Notes: generated by a model not told the origin, from the sequence alone. A stretch of DNA of 64,000 nucleotides from Methanosarcina horonobensis HB-1 = JCM 15518 (GCF_000970285.1 NZ_CP009516.1:3079036-3143035); one strand, 5' to 3'. Positions 1-9,600 are shown, counted from the stretch's first letter. Numbers and translations are program-made.

Positions 1-1641
1 CTGAAGGACTTTATGGTCTTTGACTTTCTCAGGGTGCACCAGAGCCATTGGATGGATCTTGATATAGTTTGAGATAATAAACTCCAGCCTTGCAAGCCCT
101 ATACCGTCGTTTGGGATCATGGAAAGGCTAAAAGCCTCATCAGGATTTCCAAGGTTCATCATAATCGCGGTTTTGGGGCGTTTTGCGTCTTTAAGGCTCA
201 TTGTATCTTTGTGGAAAGGAAGAGTTCCGTCATACACAAGCCCCTCTTCACCTTCCGCACAGCTTACGGTAATTTCCCGACCTGTCTCTAGAACCTCTGT
301 TGCATTGCCTGTCCCCACAACTGCCGGAATACCCAGTTCTCGGCTAACAATTGCGGCATGGGAAGTTCTTCCTCCCTGGTTCGTGACAATTGCGGATGCT
401 ATTTTCATTACGGGTTCCCAGTCCGGAGTTGTGGCGTTAGCGATAAGGATCTCTCCCTGTTTAAAAGAAGGAAGATCTGAAACGTCAGGAATTACATGTG
501 CCTTTCCGGAAGCAATTTTATCTCCTATGCTTTTGCCTTTAGCAAGAACGTTTGATTTCTTTTCGAGTACATAGGTCTCCAGAACATCTCTTCTTTTCTG
601 AGACTGGACAGTCTCAGGTCTTGCCTGCACTACAAAGAGTTCTCCCGTTACTCCGTCCTTTGCCCATTCGATATCCATGGGCATGGATTTCTTATCTTTA
701 TTTGAGTAATAGTCTTCAATGGTAACAGCATACCATGCAAGTTTAAGCACTTCGTCGTCATTGATGCAGAAGCGGCGCCGGTCCACCTCAGGAACCTCCA
801 CGTTCCGGGTAAGCATTTTGGAGCCGCCCTGTCCATAGATCATCTTGATTTCTTTATCCCCTAAATTCTTCTCAATAATCGGCTTATACCCTTCCTTGAA
901 AGTTGGCTTGAAAACATAGAACTCGTCCGGGTTGACCTGCCCCTGTACGATATTCTCCCCAAGCCCGTAGGAGCCAGTAATAAAGACTACGTCCCTGAAA
1001 CCCGTTTCCGTATCCAGAGTAAATATAACGCCGCTTGATGCAAGGTCAGACCTGACCATTTTCATTATCCCTATCGACAGTGCCACTTTAAAATGGTCAA
1101 AGTTATTTATCACCCTGTAGGAAATAGCTCTGTCAGTAAAAAGCGATGCAATACAGCGTACGCAGGCATCTCGAAGTGCCGGATAACCCCTGATGTTAAG
1201 GTAAGATTCTTGCTGCCCTGCAAAAGAAGCAGTGGGAAGGTCTTCAGCAGTTGCCGAACTCCTCACGGCTACATCCGTGTTCTCTCCATACTGCTCGCAG
1301 AGGTGATCATACCCGGATTTAATTTCCTGCCAGAGGTCATCCGGAAGTCCTGCATCAAGAATCAGGTCTCTTGCGTTTTTTCCCCTTTTTGCAAGTTCTG
1401 ATACATCCGAGGTATCAAGCCCTTCAAGTGTTTGCTTGAGCTTGTCTAGAATCCCTCCGGCTTTGAGGACATGCCAGTAAGCTTCAGCAGTAACTGAAAA
1501 ACCATTAGGGATCTTTACTCCCTTTGGAGTGAGTTCTCTGTACATTTCCCCAAGAGAGGCATTTTTCCCTCCCACAAGCGGAACATCTTCAATCGAAGTC
1601 TCATCAAACCAGCGTATGTACTTACTTTTGTTCTCAGACAT
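1..1641 (-). CDS. ppsA: Phosphoenolpyruvate synthase (pyruvate, water dikinase), 3' end outside window
   Basis: Makes phosphoenolpyruvate from pyruvate and ATP, the entry to gluconeogenesis in methanogens. The reading frame runs from ATG at 1641 to the window edge without a stop, about 547 residues, so the C-terminal PEP/pyruvate-binding barrel is missing here. Visible parts are the N-terminal ATP-grasp-like region, starting with a GGKNASLGEM motif near residue 25 and containing AVRSSATAEDLPTASFAGQQ, and the swivelling phosphohistidine domain with GGRTSHAAIVSRELGIP, where the histidine is the phosphate carrier. The start is supported by MSENKSKYIRWFDE leading directly into the conserved N-terminus. 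The neighbouring mutase, GAPDH and PGK genes are on the same strand and fit the same pathway, although the gaps between them argue against one operon. The family assignment is secure. Confidence 0.95.
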   Translation of the reverse strand, partial: MSENKSKYIRWFDETSIEDVPLVGGKNASLGEMYRELTPKGVKIPNGFSVTAEAYWHVLKAGGILDKLKQTLEGLDTSDVSELAKRGKNARDLILDAGLPDDLWQEIKSGYDHLCEQYGENTDVAVRSSATAEDLPTASFAGQQESYLNIRGYPALRDACVRCIASLFTDRAISYRVINNFDHFKVALSIGIMKMVRSDLASSGVIFTLDTETGFRDVVFITGSYGLGENIVQGQVNPDEFYVFKPTFKEGYKPIIEKNLGDKEIKMIYGQGGSKMLTRNVEVPEVDRRRFCINDDEVLKLAWYAVTIEDYYSNKDKKSMPMDIEWAKDGVTGELFVVQARPETVQSQKRRDVLETYVLEKKSNVLAKGKSIGDKIASGKAHVIPDVSDLPSFKQGEILIANATTPDWEPVMKIASAIVTNQGGRTSHAAIVSRELGIPAVVGTGNATEVLETGREITVSCAEGEEGLVYDGTLPFHKDTMSLKDAKRPKTAIMMNLGNPDEAFSLSMIPNDGIGLARLEFIISNYIKIHPMALVHPEKVKDHKVLQ

Positions 1642-1654
1642 TTCCCCAAAATCC

Positions 1655-1688
1655 CCTTTAAAATTATTATGCCTTTAAAATTATTATG
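1655..1688. repeat. Perfect 17-bp tandem duplication upstream of ppsA
   Basis: The unit CCTTTAAAATTATTATG occurs twice head to tail, 14 bases upstream of the ppsA start codon. It is AT-rich and lies where a leader or promoter would be. No function is assigned; replication slippage is the simplest origin. Confidence 0.8.
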
Positions 1689-1901
1689 TTTTCAAAACAA
1701 TTATGAAACGTATCCAGGATCTCATGCATTAGTTAGAACGCTTCCCCAGAGCGTACAGGATATCCCTGAATCAGGAAGTTACACGTGCAGATTGTGCATC
1801 GATGACAGAAATCAATTTTCCCTATCCAAGTTATTTTGATTTATAGCCTATCCGAAAAGTCAACGTAGGATGTTTAACCTGAAAATATAACCTGAAATGA
1901 T

Positions 1902-3275
1902 TTATTTGAGAGTTGAGAGCTTCTCTGCTTTCAGGACCATACTCAGGCCTTCCCGCATAAGTTCCTTTGCTCTTGTCTGACTTTTTGCTTCAGCAAAGAT
2001 TCGGAAGATTGGTTCTGTACCGGATGGGCGCATAAGAACCCAGCCATCATCGTACCAGATTTTAACACCGTCGGTTGTATCCATTTTGTGCCCAAGTTTT
2101 GAAGCCTCAGTTCTCACGATCTCCATCGTGGTATACGTATTTTTAGCAGGCACTTTGGTCTTTTCGTTAAAGTAATGAGGTACACTCTTTTCAAGATCGG
2201 AAAGCTTTTTCCCGCCAGCCAAGATCTCAAGGATCTTGGCGCAGCCCATTGCTCCGTCCCTGCAGTACTGGTGTTTTGGGAAGATAAGGCCTCCATTGCC
2301 TTCCCCTCCGAAAACGGCATCTACTTCCATCATCTTTCGCGCAACATTGATTGATCCGACAGCAGTCCAGTACAGTTCGACGCCTGCCTCCTTTGCGATA
2401 TCGACCATACGCTGAGAAGAGCCAACAGAAGTCACTAAAGGACCTTTTTCACGTTCAACTACATATTTTGCCATCATGGCAAGCAGAACTTCATCGTTTA
2501 TGAACTGCCCATTTTCGTCGACAAAGACTACTCTATCGGCGTCCCCGTCGTGAGCTACTCCCATATCAGCACCTGTCATCTTTACGAGATTAGTAAGTTC
2601 GGTTAGGGATTCAGGTAAGGGCTCAGGATTCCTCCAGGGAAAAGTTCCATCAGGCTGGGCTTCAAGGGTCAGCACCTGGCAGCCCAGCTCCCTGAGCAAA
2701 AAAGGAAGAGTAAGGGAACCTGCCCCGCAGCCTGTATCTGCAACTACCTTGAATCTGCGGCTACGGACGGCTTCGGCATTCACTGAATTTATAATATTTC
2801 TTATATAGTATTCATTGGCTCCGGGATCGGTTCTGAAGCTGCCCGTTTTTTCCCAGGGTGCGATAGCGTATTTTCCTGAGTGAAAGATTTCCTCTATGTC
2901 TTTTTCTCCTTCCCTGGAAAACTCCGAGCCGTCCCCTGCAATAAATTTGATCCCGTTATATTCCCTGGGGTTATGGGACGCAGTAACAATGATCCCGGCA
3001 TCGGCGAAGTCGCGTACATAATACAGGATAGAAGGGGTAGGGATTGTCCCTACATCAATCACACTCAGGCCTGTCGAAAGAGCCCCGGAAACTGCGGCAG
3101 ATTTCAGCATCTGACCTGAGATTCGAGTATCACATCCTATAGCAACCGTACCTTTCGAATTCATGTATGTACCGAGGCTTTTGGCTAAATTAACCGCCAG
3201 CTCAGGCGTTATGAATTCATTGGCGATACCACGCACACCATTAGTTCCGAATAATGCTATGTAAAGTCCCCCCAT
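1902..3275 (-). CDS. glmM: Phosphoglucosamine/phosphomannomutase family protein (GlmM-like)
   Basis: Alpha-D-phosphohexomutase of 457 residues, the usual family length. It interconverts hexosamine- or hexose-6-phosphate and the 1-phosphate for nucleotide-sugar synthesis. Visible motifs are the catalytic serine loop TASHNPREYNG (Ser100), the metal-binding DGDADR in domain 3, the sugar-binding GEGNGG, and the C-terminal phosphate loop RPSGTEPIFRIFAEAK. Whether glucosamine or mannose is preferred cannot be read from the sequence. The start is odd: relatives begin M-A-L-F-G-T-N-G, but here the codon before Ala-Leu-Phe-Gly is ATA, with a strong purine-rich GGGGGGA site 6-7 bases upstream. The nearest in-frame ATG (3275) lies 15 bases further upstream and overlaps that site. 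Confidence 0.92.
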   Translation of the reverse strand: MGGLYIALFGTNGVRGIANEFITPELAVNLAKSLGTYMNSKGTVAIGCDTRISGQMLKSAAVSGALSTGLSVIDVGTIPTPSILYYVRDFADAGIIVTASHNPREYNGIKFIAGDGSEFSREGEKDIEEIFHSGKYAIAPWEKTGSFRTDPGANEYYIRNIINSVNAEAVRSRRFKVVADTGCGAGSLTLPFLLRELGCQVLTLEAQPDGTFPWRNPEPLPESLTELTNLVKMTGADMGVAHDGDADRVVFVDENGQFINDEVLLAMMAKYVVEREKGPLVTSVGSSQRMVDIAKEAGVELYWTAVGSINVARKMMEVDAVFGGEGNGGLIFPKHQYCRDGAMGCAKILEILAGGKKLSDLEKSVPHYFNEKTKVPAKNTYTTMEIVRTEASKLGHKMDTTDGVKIWYDDGWVLMRPSGTEPIFRIFAEAKSQTRAKELMREGLSMVLKAEKLSTLK

Positions 3276-3330
3276 TATAATTTAAGTAAAAACAATGCCG
3301 ATTTTTATTTCTCTTAATATGAAGGAACGC

Positions 3331-3444
3331 GGCTTTGTAGATAAGTTGCCTTGATAGTTTCAGAAGATTAAAAATAAGTAAAGACTACGCGGACAATTTA
3401 CTTCTAAATCAAGACATTATATTTCAAAACTTCTCTACAAAGCC
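3331..3444. repeat. Widely spaced 11-bp inverted repeat between glmM and gap
   Basis: GGCTTTGTAGA at 3331-3341 and its exact reverse complement TCTACAAAGCC at 3434-3444 are separated by 92 AT-rich bases upstream of glmM and downstream of gap. This may be chance or the ends of a small degraded element; no coding sequence lies between them. Confidence 0.4.
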
Positions 3445-3546
3445 TAATTTTAAATATAATTTTCTGGATTTCTAGAAAACGACTTCCTATAGGGCTCCTG
3501 ATATTTGGACTGAACATCAAAGTACTCAGGAATCAAAGCCTCATAG

Positions 3547-4554
3547 TTACATTCCCAGGGACTTATTCGTTTTCTCAATCGACTTCATGCCGTCGCTCTC
3601 AAGTTCCATCATCGCTCTGATTGCATCCACATTTTCAGGAATTGTAATAGACTCCTGATGAATGGCCATGAAAAAGTAAATCTCCTTCTCAGTTACTGTA
3701 ATGGATTCAGTCCAAACACAATTCTCCCACATGTCGTTTCTTGGGCGCCCTATATCCCTGGCAACTTCAATAATTTCCGCTGTTGAAGTAATCCCGTCTC
3801 CTATGAAACGTATTCTGGACTGGGATGAAAAAATTTCTTTGACGTCTTCTGCAGTACAGTCAGTGTTAACATCCATATTTACGGTGTGCAGGTGCATAAG
3901 AGTTGTCGGGACTACCAGGGCTGTAGTGGTGATATTGATGTGTGAAAGCACACTCTGTACATCAGGTCCATGGTGGGACGGAATTTTCACCGGATGAAGC
4001 ACTATTGCGTTAACTGGCCCCTTCTTTATATCATTGGGATCGACGGCCCTTCTTGTAATAGCTGCCCTTACCTTTTTTATCCCAAGTTTCCTGTCTATCG
4101 GTGTGATAACCCTGCAAAGCCCTGTAGTGTTGCAGGAGACAACTCTTGTCAGGTCACGGCCCACAGCCTCTTCGTAGTTACTCGCTGCATTAAAAGAGAA
4201 ACCAGCAATCGGATGGCTCTCGCCCCCCTGCCAGATTGCCTTTAGTCCGATTTTCTCGTACATTGGTTTATTTTTCTCTCCAACTCCCCCAGGAGTGCAG
4301 TCCACAACCAGATCTGATTTTTCCAACATTTCTTCAATAGATCCGGCTGCCGGCATTCCTGCCTTCTCAAAAGCTCCGATATTTTCAGCAGGGCAATATA
4401 TATCATACCCCATCTGGTGTGCTACTGCAGCCTCATAATTAGGCTTCGTCTTGGAAATTCCGACAACTTCCATATCGTCCTGAGCCCTAACGGCATCTGC
4501 AACTCTTTTTCCTATGGTTCCATAACCATTTACTGCAACCTTTGCTTTAGCCAT
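3547..4554 (-). CDS. gap: Glyceraldehyde-3-phosphate dehydrogenase, archaeal type II
   Basis: Phosphorylating GAPDH of 335 residues interconverting glyceraldehyde-3-phosphate and 1,3-bisphosphoglycerate. The N-terminal Rossmann motif is VAVNGYGTIGKRVADAV. The active-site cysteine is Cys141 in SCNTTGLCR, matching the archaeal type II enzymes and differing from the bacterial form. The conserved HHGPD segment is also present. The ATG at 4554 gives the standard MAKAKVAVNGYG start. Together with pgk about 700 bases upstream it forms the three-carbon part of gluconeogenesis, but the long gap suggests an independent promoter. Confidence 0.97.
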   Translation of the reverse strand: MAKAKVAVNGYGTIGKRVADAVRAQDDMEVVGISKTKPNYEAAVAHQMGYDIYCPAENIGAFEKAGMPAAGSIEEMLEKSDLVVDCTPGGVGEKNKPMYEKIGLKAIWQGGESHPIAGFSFNAASNYEEAVGRDLTRVVSCNTTGLCRVITPIDRKLGIKKVRAAITRRAVDPNDIKKGPVNAIVLHPVKIPSHHGPDVQSVLSHINITTTALVVPTTLMHLHTVNMDVNTDCTAEDVKEIFSSQSRIRFIGDGITSTAEIIEVARDIGRPRNDMWENCVWTESITVTEKEIYFFMAIHQESITIPENVDAIRAMMELESDGMKSIEKTNKSLGM

Positions 4555-5270
4555 TTGTTATACTCCCCTGTTTAGTTTTTGTATATCAGGAATTACAATA
4601 TTAATGTAAAGATCATACGATAGACATTCTTGTCAAACTCATTTACTGGACAGTTAAAGATTTTAATTTAACCAGTTTTTTGTCTTCCCATCACCGCGTA
4701 TAGGGTCGTTAATTTTTTCATTTTCGGACTGTTGAAAAATGTGCATACCTCATATACACGATTTCTCCCCCAGATCATTAATAAGATGCTTTCCTGTCAT
4801 TTTTCTCATATCAAAACTCCCGTTTAAGAAAAATTCAATGACTCCAGACTTTAGGACCTGCGAATTTAAAGAACAAAATAAAGCATGAAGAGACATATCA
4901 TAAGCATAATAATTTGGATATCATATGATTTCATGCTATTGTTTTTAAGTTCAATTGAATAAGCCCTAACTCATTTTGCATTTGGGTTTAGAGCATAAAA
5001 GCTTTTTTAGTTTGAAGAAAATTTGAAAAAAGTTGTTTGAATGACTTAATTGTATCTAAAAAGTTTACCCGTTAAAAACGAATCTAAAAAAGAGATTTAC
5101 TGACGTATAGGTATTTCAAAACGCTATATAGGAAAAAATAATGGCTAAACAATAAAAATCTCAAACTTTAATTATAAATTGACCTTAAAATAAAAATTTT
5201 ATATGAGTCATATAACAAATTATCTGAGTCATATAACGAACTTAGTTTTAAAACAAACTGTAAAGACCTT
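4555..5270. other. Noncoding gap between gap and pgk with a 21-bp period direct repeat
   Basis: No convincing gene on either strand. Just beyond the 3' end of pgk, TGAGTCATATAAC occurs at 5204-5216 and again at 5225-5237 (21-bp period, spacer partly conserved). The rest is AT-rich. The promoter for gap should lie in the first 100 bases. Confidence 0.6.
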
Positions 5271-6509
5271 TTAACCTTTAAAAGACCTGGATGCATAACT
5301 TTTTAAAGCCGCTATTCCCGGCATAGGCTCACCTGAGAGATAGGTTATGCTCGCACCTCCACCCATGCTTAAATGGGAAAACTTTGATTCAAGGCCGAGC
5401 TGGTCAATGACGGCTAAGGTATGCCCTCCTCCTGCGATAGAGTAGTCTGATTGAGCTGCAGCCTTAAGAAGTTCTTCCGTGCCCAACCTGAAATTATCCA
5501 GCTCGAAAATACCAGCCGGGCCATGAAAAACGCTTAATCTGGCTTCTTTAAGAACATTGGAGTAATCTGCAATGGTCTCCTGGCCAATATCAGCTATCGG
5601 AAGATCGCCTTTTATCTCACCCACTTTGGCTTCTTCACGCTTTCCACCATTGTTTAGCGCTACATCCTCAGGCACTATGATCTTATCCGGGTATTCCTTA
5701 AGCAGTTTGGAAGCAATAGAAACCTGGTCCAGAAATTTATGGTCCTCGATGAATTTCCTGTTGACTTCGCCTGCATCGACGCCCATAGCCATCATAAATA
5801 CTGTAGCTACAACCCCGGTAGTAAGGATTTTATCAGCGTCACCCCGCTTGAGAATATCAGAAATAACCTTAACGATGTCTTTGGCTTTCGTTCCTCCCAG
5901 CACAAAGACTGCCGGATGTTCATGACATTTCAAACCTTTGTCCAGACCTGTAATTTCCCTGTCCATGAGGATGCCGGCGACACTGGGCAAAACCTTTGTA
6001 AACCCTACCACAGAGCACTGAGACCTGTGAGAGACTGAAAAAGCATCATTTATAAATAAATCAAATAAAGGATACAGCTTCTGAACCATCTGGGTTTTGG
6101 CCTGCTCTTCAGGAGCTCGGTTCATATTCTCTTCGGCATAGAAACGCGTGTTCTCCAGGAGCAAGATATCACCCTGCTCAAGGGATTTTATAGCATTTCT
6201 TGCGCAAGCGCTGAATATATCATCTTCGTAGGTTACTTCCCGACCCAGAAGCTCAGTCGCCAGTTTTGCATGGACTTCCAGGGTGGTATAGTCCTTATCT
6301 CCGGGTCTGCCCTGATGAGACATCAAGACTACTATTGAGTTCTCCAGGGACCGCAAAGTAGGCAAATGACTCTTAATTTTTCTGTTGTCCATGATGTTTC
6401 CGTTAGCATCCATGGGCGAATTAAAGTCAACCCTTACAAGTACTCTTTTGTTATCCAGTACAACATCATCCATCGTCAGATAATCCTTTTCAGTAGTTTT
6501 CTGAGACAT
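5271..6509 (-). CDS. pgk: Phosphoglycerate kinase
   Basis: Transfers phosphate between 1,3-bisphosphoglycerate and ADP; in this methanogen it probably runs mainly toward gluconeogenesis. It has 412 residues, normal for archaeal PGK. The N-terminal VLVRVDFNSPMD motif binds 3-phosphoglycerate, followed by LMSHQGRPG; FVLGGTKAKD precedes the hinge, and the C-terminal nucleotide site includes VFHGPAGIFE and GGGHTLAVI. A purine-rich GAGG site sits a few bases before the ATG at 6509. No frameshift is seen. Confidence 0.97.
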   Translation of the reverse strand: MSQKTTEKDYLTMDDVVLDNKRVLVRVDFNSPMDANGNIMDNRKIKSHLPTLRSLENSIVVLMSHQGRPGDKDYTTLEVHAKLATELLGREVTYEDDIFSACARNAIKSLEQGDILLLENTRFYAEENMNRAPEEQAKTQMVQKLYPLFDLFINDAFSVSHRSQCSVVGFTKVLPSVAGILMDREITGLDKGLKCHEHPAVFVLGGTKAKDIVKVISDILKRGDADKILTTGVVATVFMMAMGVDAGEVNRKFIEDHKFLDQVSIASKLLKEYPDKIIVPEDVALNNGGKREEAKVGEIKGDLPIADIGQETIADYSNVLKEARLSVFHGPAGIFELDNFRLGTEELLKAAAQSDYSIAGGGHTLAVIDQLGLESKFSHLSMGGGASITYLSGEPMPGIAALKSYASRSFKG

Positions 6510-6691
6510 ATTATACCTCCCTCAAATAAGGTTGAAAGATTTCACTTTCAGTTCAATGCACCTTTTCTCTAATAGGGACAGAAAGTCATGAACCAGTTTA
6601 TAATAAATTGAAACAATCCTGGCTTCTGTTCATCTTTTGTCGAGCAAGGCATAGAAAGCGACTGAATGTTTGCGTTGTCCTCCAAGAATAA

Positions 6692-7891
6692 TTACAGCAT
6701 ACGTTGAATATCCGAACATGTAGTAGGATAAGAAAAGACCAGCTTCTTAATGTCCGATGCCTTGAGTCCAAGCCTCATTACCGCAGCGAAAATATTGATA
6801 GCTTCTCCGGCATTCGGACCAAGAATATAAGCTCCAATTATACGATCGTTTGCTTCGTCAATAATTACCTTTGAAGCTGCAAACCTCATCTCTGCTTCCC
6901 TGGTTGTGTGCCAGCTGCTTCTGTTCCTGAATATTACTTTGTATTTGTTGCTGTCATTAGAGGCACTGGTTCCCACTGAAGCCAGGACAGGTATTGAATG
7001 AACTGCGCTTGGAATACCTGTATAATCCACCTCGACACTATTCTCATTAAGAATGTTAGATGCTGCAACTTCTCCCTGAAGGGCTGCTACAGGGACGAGT
7101 TGCACACCTCCTGATGCACAATCTCCACCTGCATAGATTCTGGGGTTTGAGGTTCTCATGTGTTTATCAACTGTGATAGCCCCTTTTTCGACCCCAGCCA
7201 CTGGCTTATTTGTAAGTATCTTGATTCCTGCGGCTTCGGATGCTTTTACAAGCATGTTCACCATATCAGCATCAAAGTGCCGGAGAAGTCTTTCACTTCT
7301 ATGTAAAATTGTAACTTCAGACATGGCTCTTCGTGCAACATGAGCAAACTCCAGAGAGATGTAACCACTTCCTATGAAAATAATTCTTTCAGGGAGCTTT
7401 TCGGTTTCCATGAACTCTTTACTTGTAATTACATACTCTTCCCCGGGAATGTTGAGTTTTCTCGGCTTTGAGCCTGTAGCAAGAAAAACATATTTCCCGC
7501 TTAATTTATCCTTCCCGACAACTACCGTGTTTTGATTTTCGAAATAAGCTCTCCCGTGGTACGTGTCAATACCCATGTCAACAAAATGGTTCTCAGTTTT
7601 TCCGGGACACTCTTTCACAGCTTCCCTTTTAAACTCGATAAGAGCAGGCCAGTCAATCTTAGAAGGATTTTGTATTCCCGCACCTTTACCTATTAGTCGA
7701 TTACTCCAGTCCGTGACCTCGGCGAGATCTGTAAACATCTTTTTCGGATCACAGCCTCCGGGAGGAGAGATACCCCCGTACTCTTTCATATCAATAACAG
7801 CTGTTTTTAATCCGGAACATGCAACTTTATCCGCAACGGCCCTGCCTGCAGTTCCAGTCCCAATGATTATAACATCGTAATTCTTTTTCAT
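6692..7891 (-). CDS. FAD-dependent pyridine nucleotide-disulphide oxidoreductase-like protein, atypical
   Basis: Related to glutathione, mercuric and dihydrolipoamide reductases. The FAD site is IIIGTGTAGRAVADKV near residue 9, the second nucleotide motif is FIGSGYISLEFAHVA, and the FAD-binding IYAGGDCA is present. The usual redox pair GGTCxxxxC is altered: Ser42 replaces the first cysteine and only Cys47 remains (GGISPPGGCDPKK). The C-terminal HPTxxE dyad is replaced by YPTTCSD. The protein has 399 residues against roughly 450 in relatives; the missing part falls between PVAGVEK and GAITVDKHMRTSNP, where a NAD-domain segment with an ATGRxPN-type motif would be. Classical dithiol-disulphide reduction is unlikely. 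The substrate is unknown, and the gene stands alone. Confidence 0.8.
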   Translation of the reverse strand: MKKNYDVIIIGTGTAGRAVADKVACSGLKTAVIDMKEYGGISPPGGCDPKKMFTDLAEVTDWSNRLIGKGAGIQNPSKIDWPALIEFKREAVKECPGKTENHFVDMGIDTYHGRAYFENQNTVVVGKDKLSGKYVFLATGSKPRKLNIPGEEYVITSKEFMETEKLPERIIFIGSGYISLEFAHVARRAMSEVTILHRSERLLRHFDADMVNMLVKASEAAGIKILTNKPVAGVEKGAITVDKHMRTSNPRIYAGGDCASGGVQLVPVAALQGEVAASNILNENSVEVDYTGIPSAVHSIPVLASVGTSASNDSNKYKVIFRNRSSWHTTREAEMRFAASKVIIDEANDRIIGAYILGPNAGEAINIFAAVMRLGLKASDIKKLVFSYPTTCSDIQRML

Positions 7892-8397
7892 AATCTCCCC
7901 TCTTGTTATTCATTCGTTTCCCGAAAAGATAATCGTAAAAAAAGCTATGCTTTATATACTTTTTATTCAATCAATTCTATTATAAGGATAAATAAATCAA
8001 CTGAACTATTTTTCTGAAAAATTTTCCTGATAGAAAAACAGTGGTTCCTATTTATCTATGGTTCCCTATTATCTATGGTTCCAAACAACTGCTTTCAATT
8101 ATTAGGCTTATCTAAAAGTAAATTTATTTGTCTAAAAGTAAATTTATTCTTCTTTGAGTTCATTACAAAATTTAGTGTATCGATTCCAAAATGAATCCAT
8201 TATTGAAGGAAGAATTCATTGATCAAGGAGTGAATTTAAAAGTTCAGGTTTGTGAGCGTATTTTGGAATCTAAACACTAGTTTATCTTACGTACTGTGGA
8301 AATCAAGACGCAATAAGGTATGGCAATCAGAGAAAGTAATGAAGTCCTACATAGAGAAGAGCTTGTCTTACTAAGTCAGGAGGAATGGGGGAGTAAT
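7892..8397. other. Intergenic region with short tandem repeats and an 11-bp inverted repeat
   Basis: Divergent promoters for the flanking genes must lie here. TATCTATGGTTCC is repeated at 8053-8065 and 8070-8082. TCTAAAAGTAAATTTATT is repeated at 8111-8128 and 8131-8148. GATTCCAAAAT at 8182-8192 pairs perfectly with ATTTTGGAATC at 8260-8270. A 29-codon frame (8191-8280, starting MNPLLKEEFIDQGV) lies between those arms; without a ribosome site I cannot tell a relic from chance. A longer in-frame ATG for the next gene is at 8320. Confidence 0.5.
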
Positions 8398-9384
8398 ATG
8401 ACATGGAGAAACCATGGAGAACTGTTTGTACGTTGTAAGAAAAATCCTATACTTACCGTTGAAGATTGGCCTTACCAGGCTAATTCGGTTTTTAACCCTG
8501 CAGCAGCCATAGTTGATGGTAAAACTCTATTAATGGTGCGTGTCGAAGACCACAGGGGCTTTTCTCACCTTACAGTAGCCAGAAGTAAGAACGGAATTGA
8601 TAGTTGGGAAATTGATCCTAAACCAACTTTTATCTCAGATCCCACAAACTATCCTGAAGAAATATATGGTGTTGAAGATCCGCGTATAACCTACATCGAT
8701 GAGATAAAAAAATGGGCTGTGACATATACTGCCTTTTCTGATTCAGGTCCCTTAACAGCTCTTGCTTTTACTGAGGACTTTCATAATTTTGATCGAATAG
8801 GAGCTACTCTGCCACCTGAAAATAAAGACTCTGCTGTTTTCCCGGTACGATTTAACGGCAGATGGGCAATGCTACATAGGCCTGTATCTTGCATGCATGG
8901 TGCGAAGACAAATATATGGATATCTTTTTCACCTGATATGAAACACTGGGGAAGTCACGAGGTTCTTCTTTACGCTAGGGAAGGAGGATGGTGGGATGCC
9001 AACAAGATCGGTTTATCTCCGCATCCAATCCAAATATCTGACGGATGGCTAATTATGTACTATGGAGTGCGCAGGACAACATCTAAAGTGAGTTATCGGC
9101 TAGGGCTTGCCCTTCTTGACCTTGAAGATCCCAGAAAAGTGCTCCACAGGTCAGTAGGATGGATTTTCGGGCCTCGTGAAATGTATGAACGGGCCGGAGA
9201 CTTTAATGATATTGTTTATCCATGCGGATGGGTTGTGGTGGAGGATGAACTCCGCATTTATTACGGAAGTGCAGATATATCTGTATCGATGGCCAGCGCA
9301 AAAATGAGCGACGTGCTGCAGTATATCCGTGAATGTCCTGAAACACAGAGTCCAGACATCGCCCTCAATAATATCCAATGCTGA
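8398..9384 (+). CDS. GH130-family-like glycoside phosphorylase/hydrolase
   Basis: Looks like the five-bladed beta-propeller family of beta-1,4-mannosyl phosphorylases and related enzymes, about 328 residues from this start. Family-type motifs in order are SVFNPAAA, MVRVEDHRGFSHLTVARS, GVEDPRITYIDE, AVFPVRFNGRWAMLHRP and WWDANKIGLSPHPI. The ATG at 8398 has a GGGGGAG site six bases upstream and gives the N-terminus typical of relatives (WRNHGELF). An in-frame ATG at 8320 would add 26 residues and cannot be excluded. The sugar substrate is not readable from the sequence. It is the last chromosomal gene before the provirus, and its 3' end is intact. Confidence 0.8.
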   Translation: MTWRNHGELFVRCKKNPILTVEDWPYQANSVFNPAAAIVDGKTLLMVRVEDHRGFSHLTVARSKNGIDSWEIDPKPTFISDPTNYPEEIYGVEDPRITYIDEIKKWAVTYTAFSDSGPLTALAFTEDFHNFDRIGATLPPENKDSAVFPVRFNGRWAMLHRPVSCMHGAKTNIWISFSPDMKHWGSHEVLLYAREGGWWDANKIGLSPHPIQISDGWLIMYYGVRRTTSKVSYRLGLALLDLEDPRKVLHRSVGWIFGPREMYERAGDFNDIVYPCGWVVVEDELRIYYGSADISVSMASAKMSDVLQYIRECPETQSPDIALNNIQC

Positions 9385-9536
9385 TTTCAAGTCCCTAATA
9401 GACAACCCGTTGTCCTCAGTTTATGAGGCTGTGAAGAAAGGTCTTAGGAAAAACCATCAGAGCCGGCAGAATAGGTTCGTGAGCAGTAAAACAAAGGAGA
9501 ACTGCCGTCAACTCGCCTGCTAAAAAAATGAATTGC

Positions 9537-9546
9537 TTTTCGGTAG
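9537..9546 (+). repeat. Candidate left attachment repeat
   Basis: TTTTCGGTAG also occurs at 26089-26098, beside the opposite composition boundary. The bases after it are similar but not identical (GAATTTAATCGAGA here against AAATATATCGAAGA). ATATATTACCAA at 9564-9575 is repeated in inverted orientation at 26063-26074. The repeat is short, so the assignment is tentative. Confidence 0.35.
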
Positions 9547-9600
9547 GAATTTAATCGAGATGAATATATTACCAACACGTTTAAATTTATTCAAGTTCTA

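Noticed and set aside
8053-8148. Short repeats upstream of the GH130 gene as a CRISPR or iteron array
   Set aside because: Only two copies each, with 17- and 20-base periods and almost no spacer; slippage repeats explain them.
9151-9405. 84-codon minus-strand frame
   Set aside because: Lies antisense to the conserved GH130 sequence.
9329-9523. 64-codon plus-strand frame overlapping the GH130 gene end
   Set aside because: Starts inside a real gene, no ribosome site, no recognisable family. It could be a relic, but there is no positive evidence.
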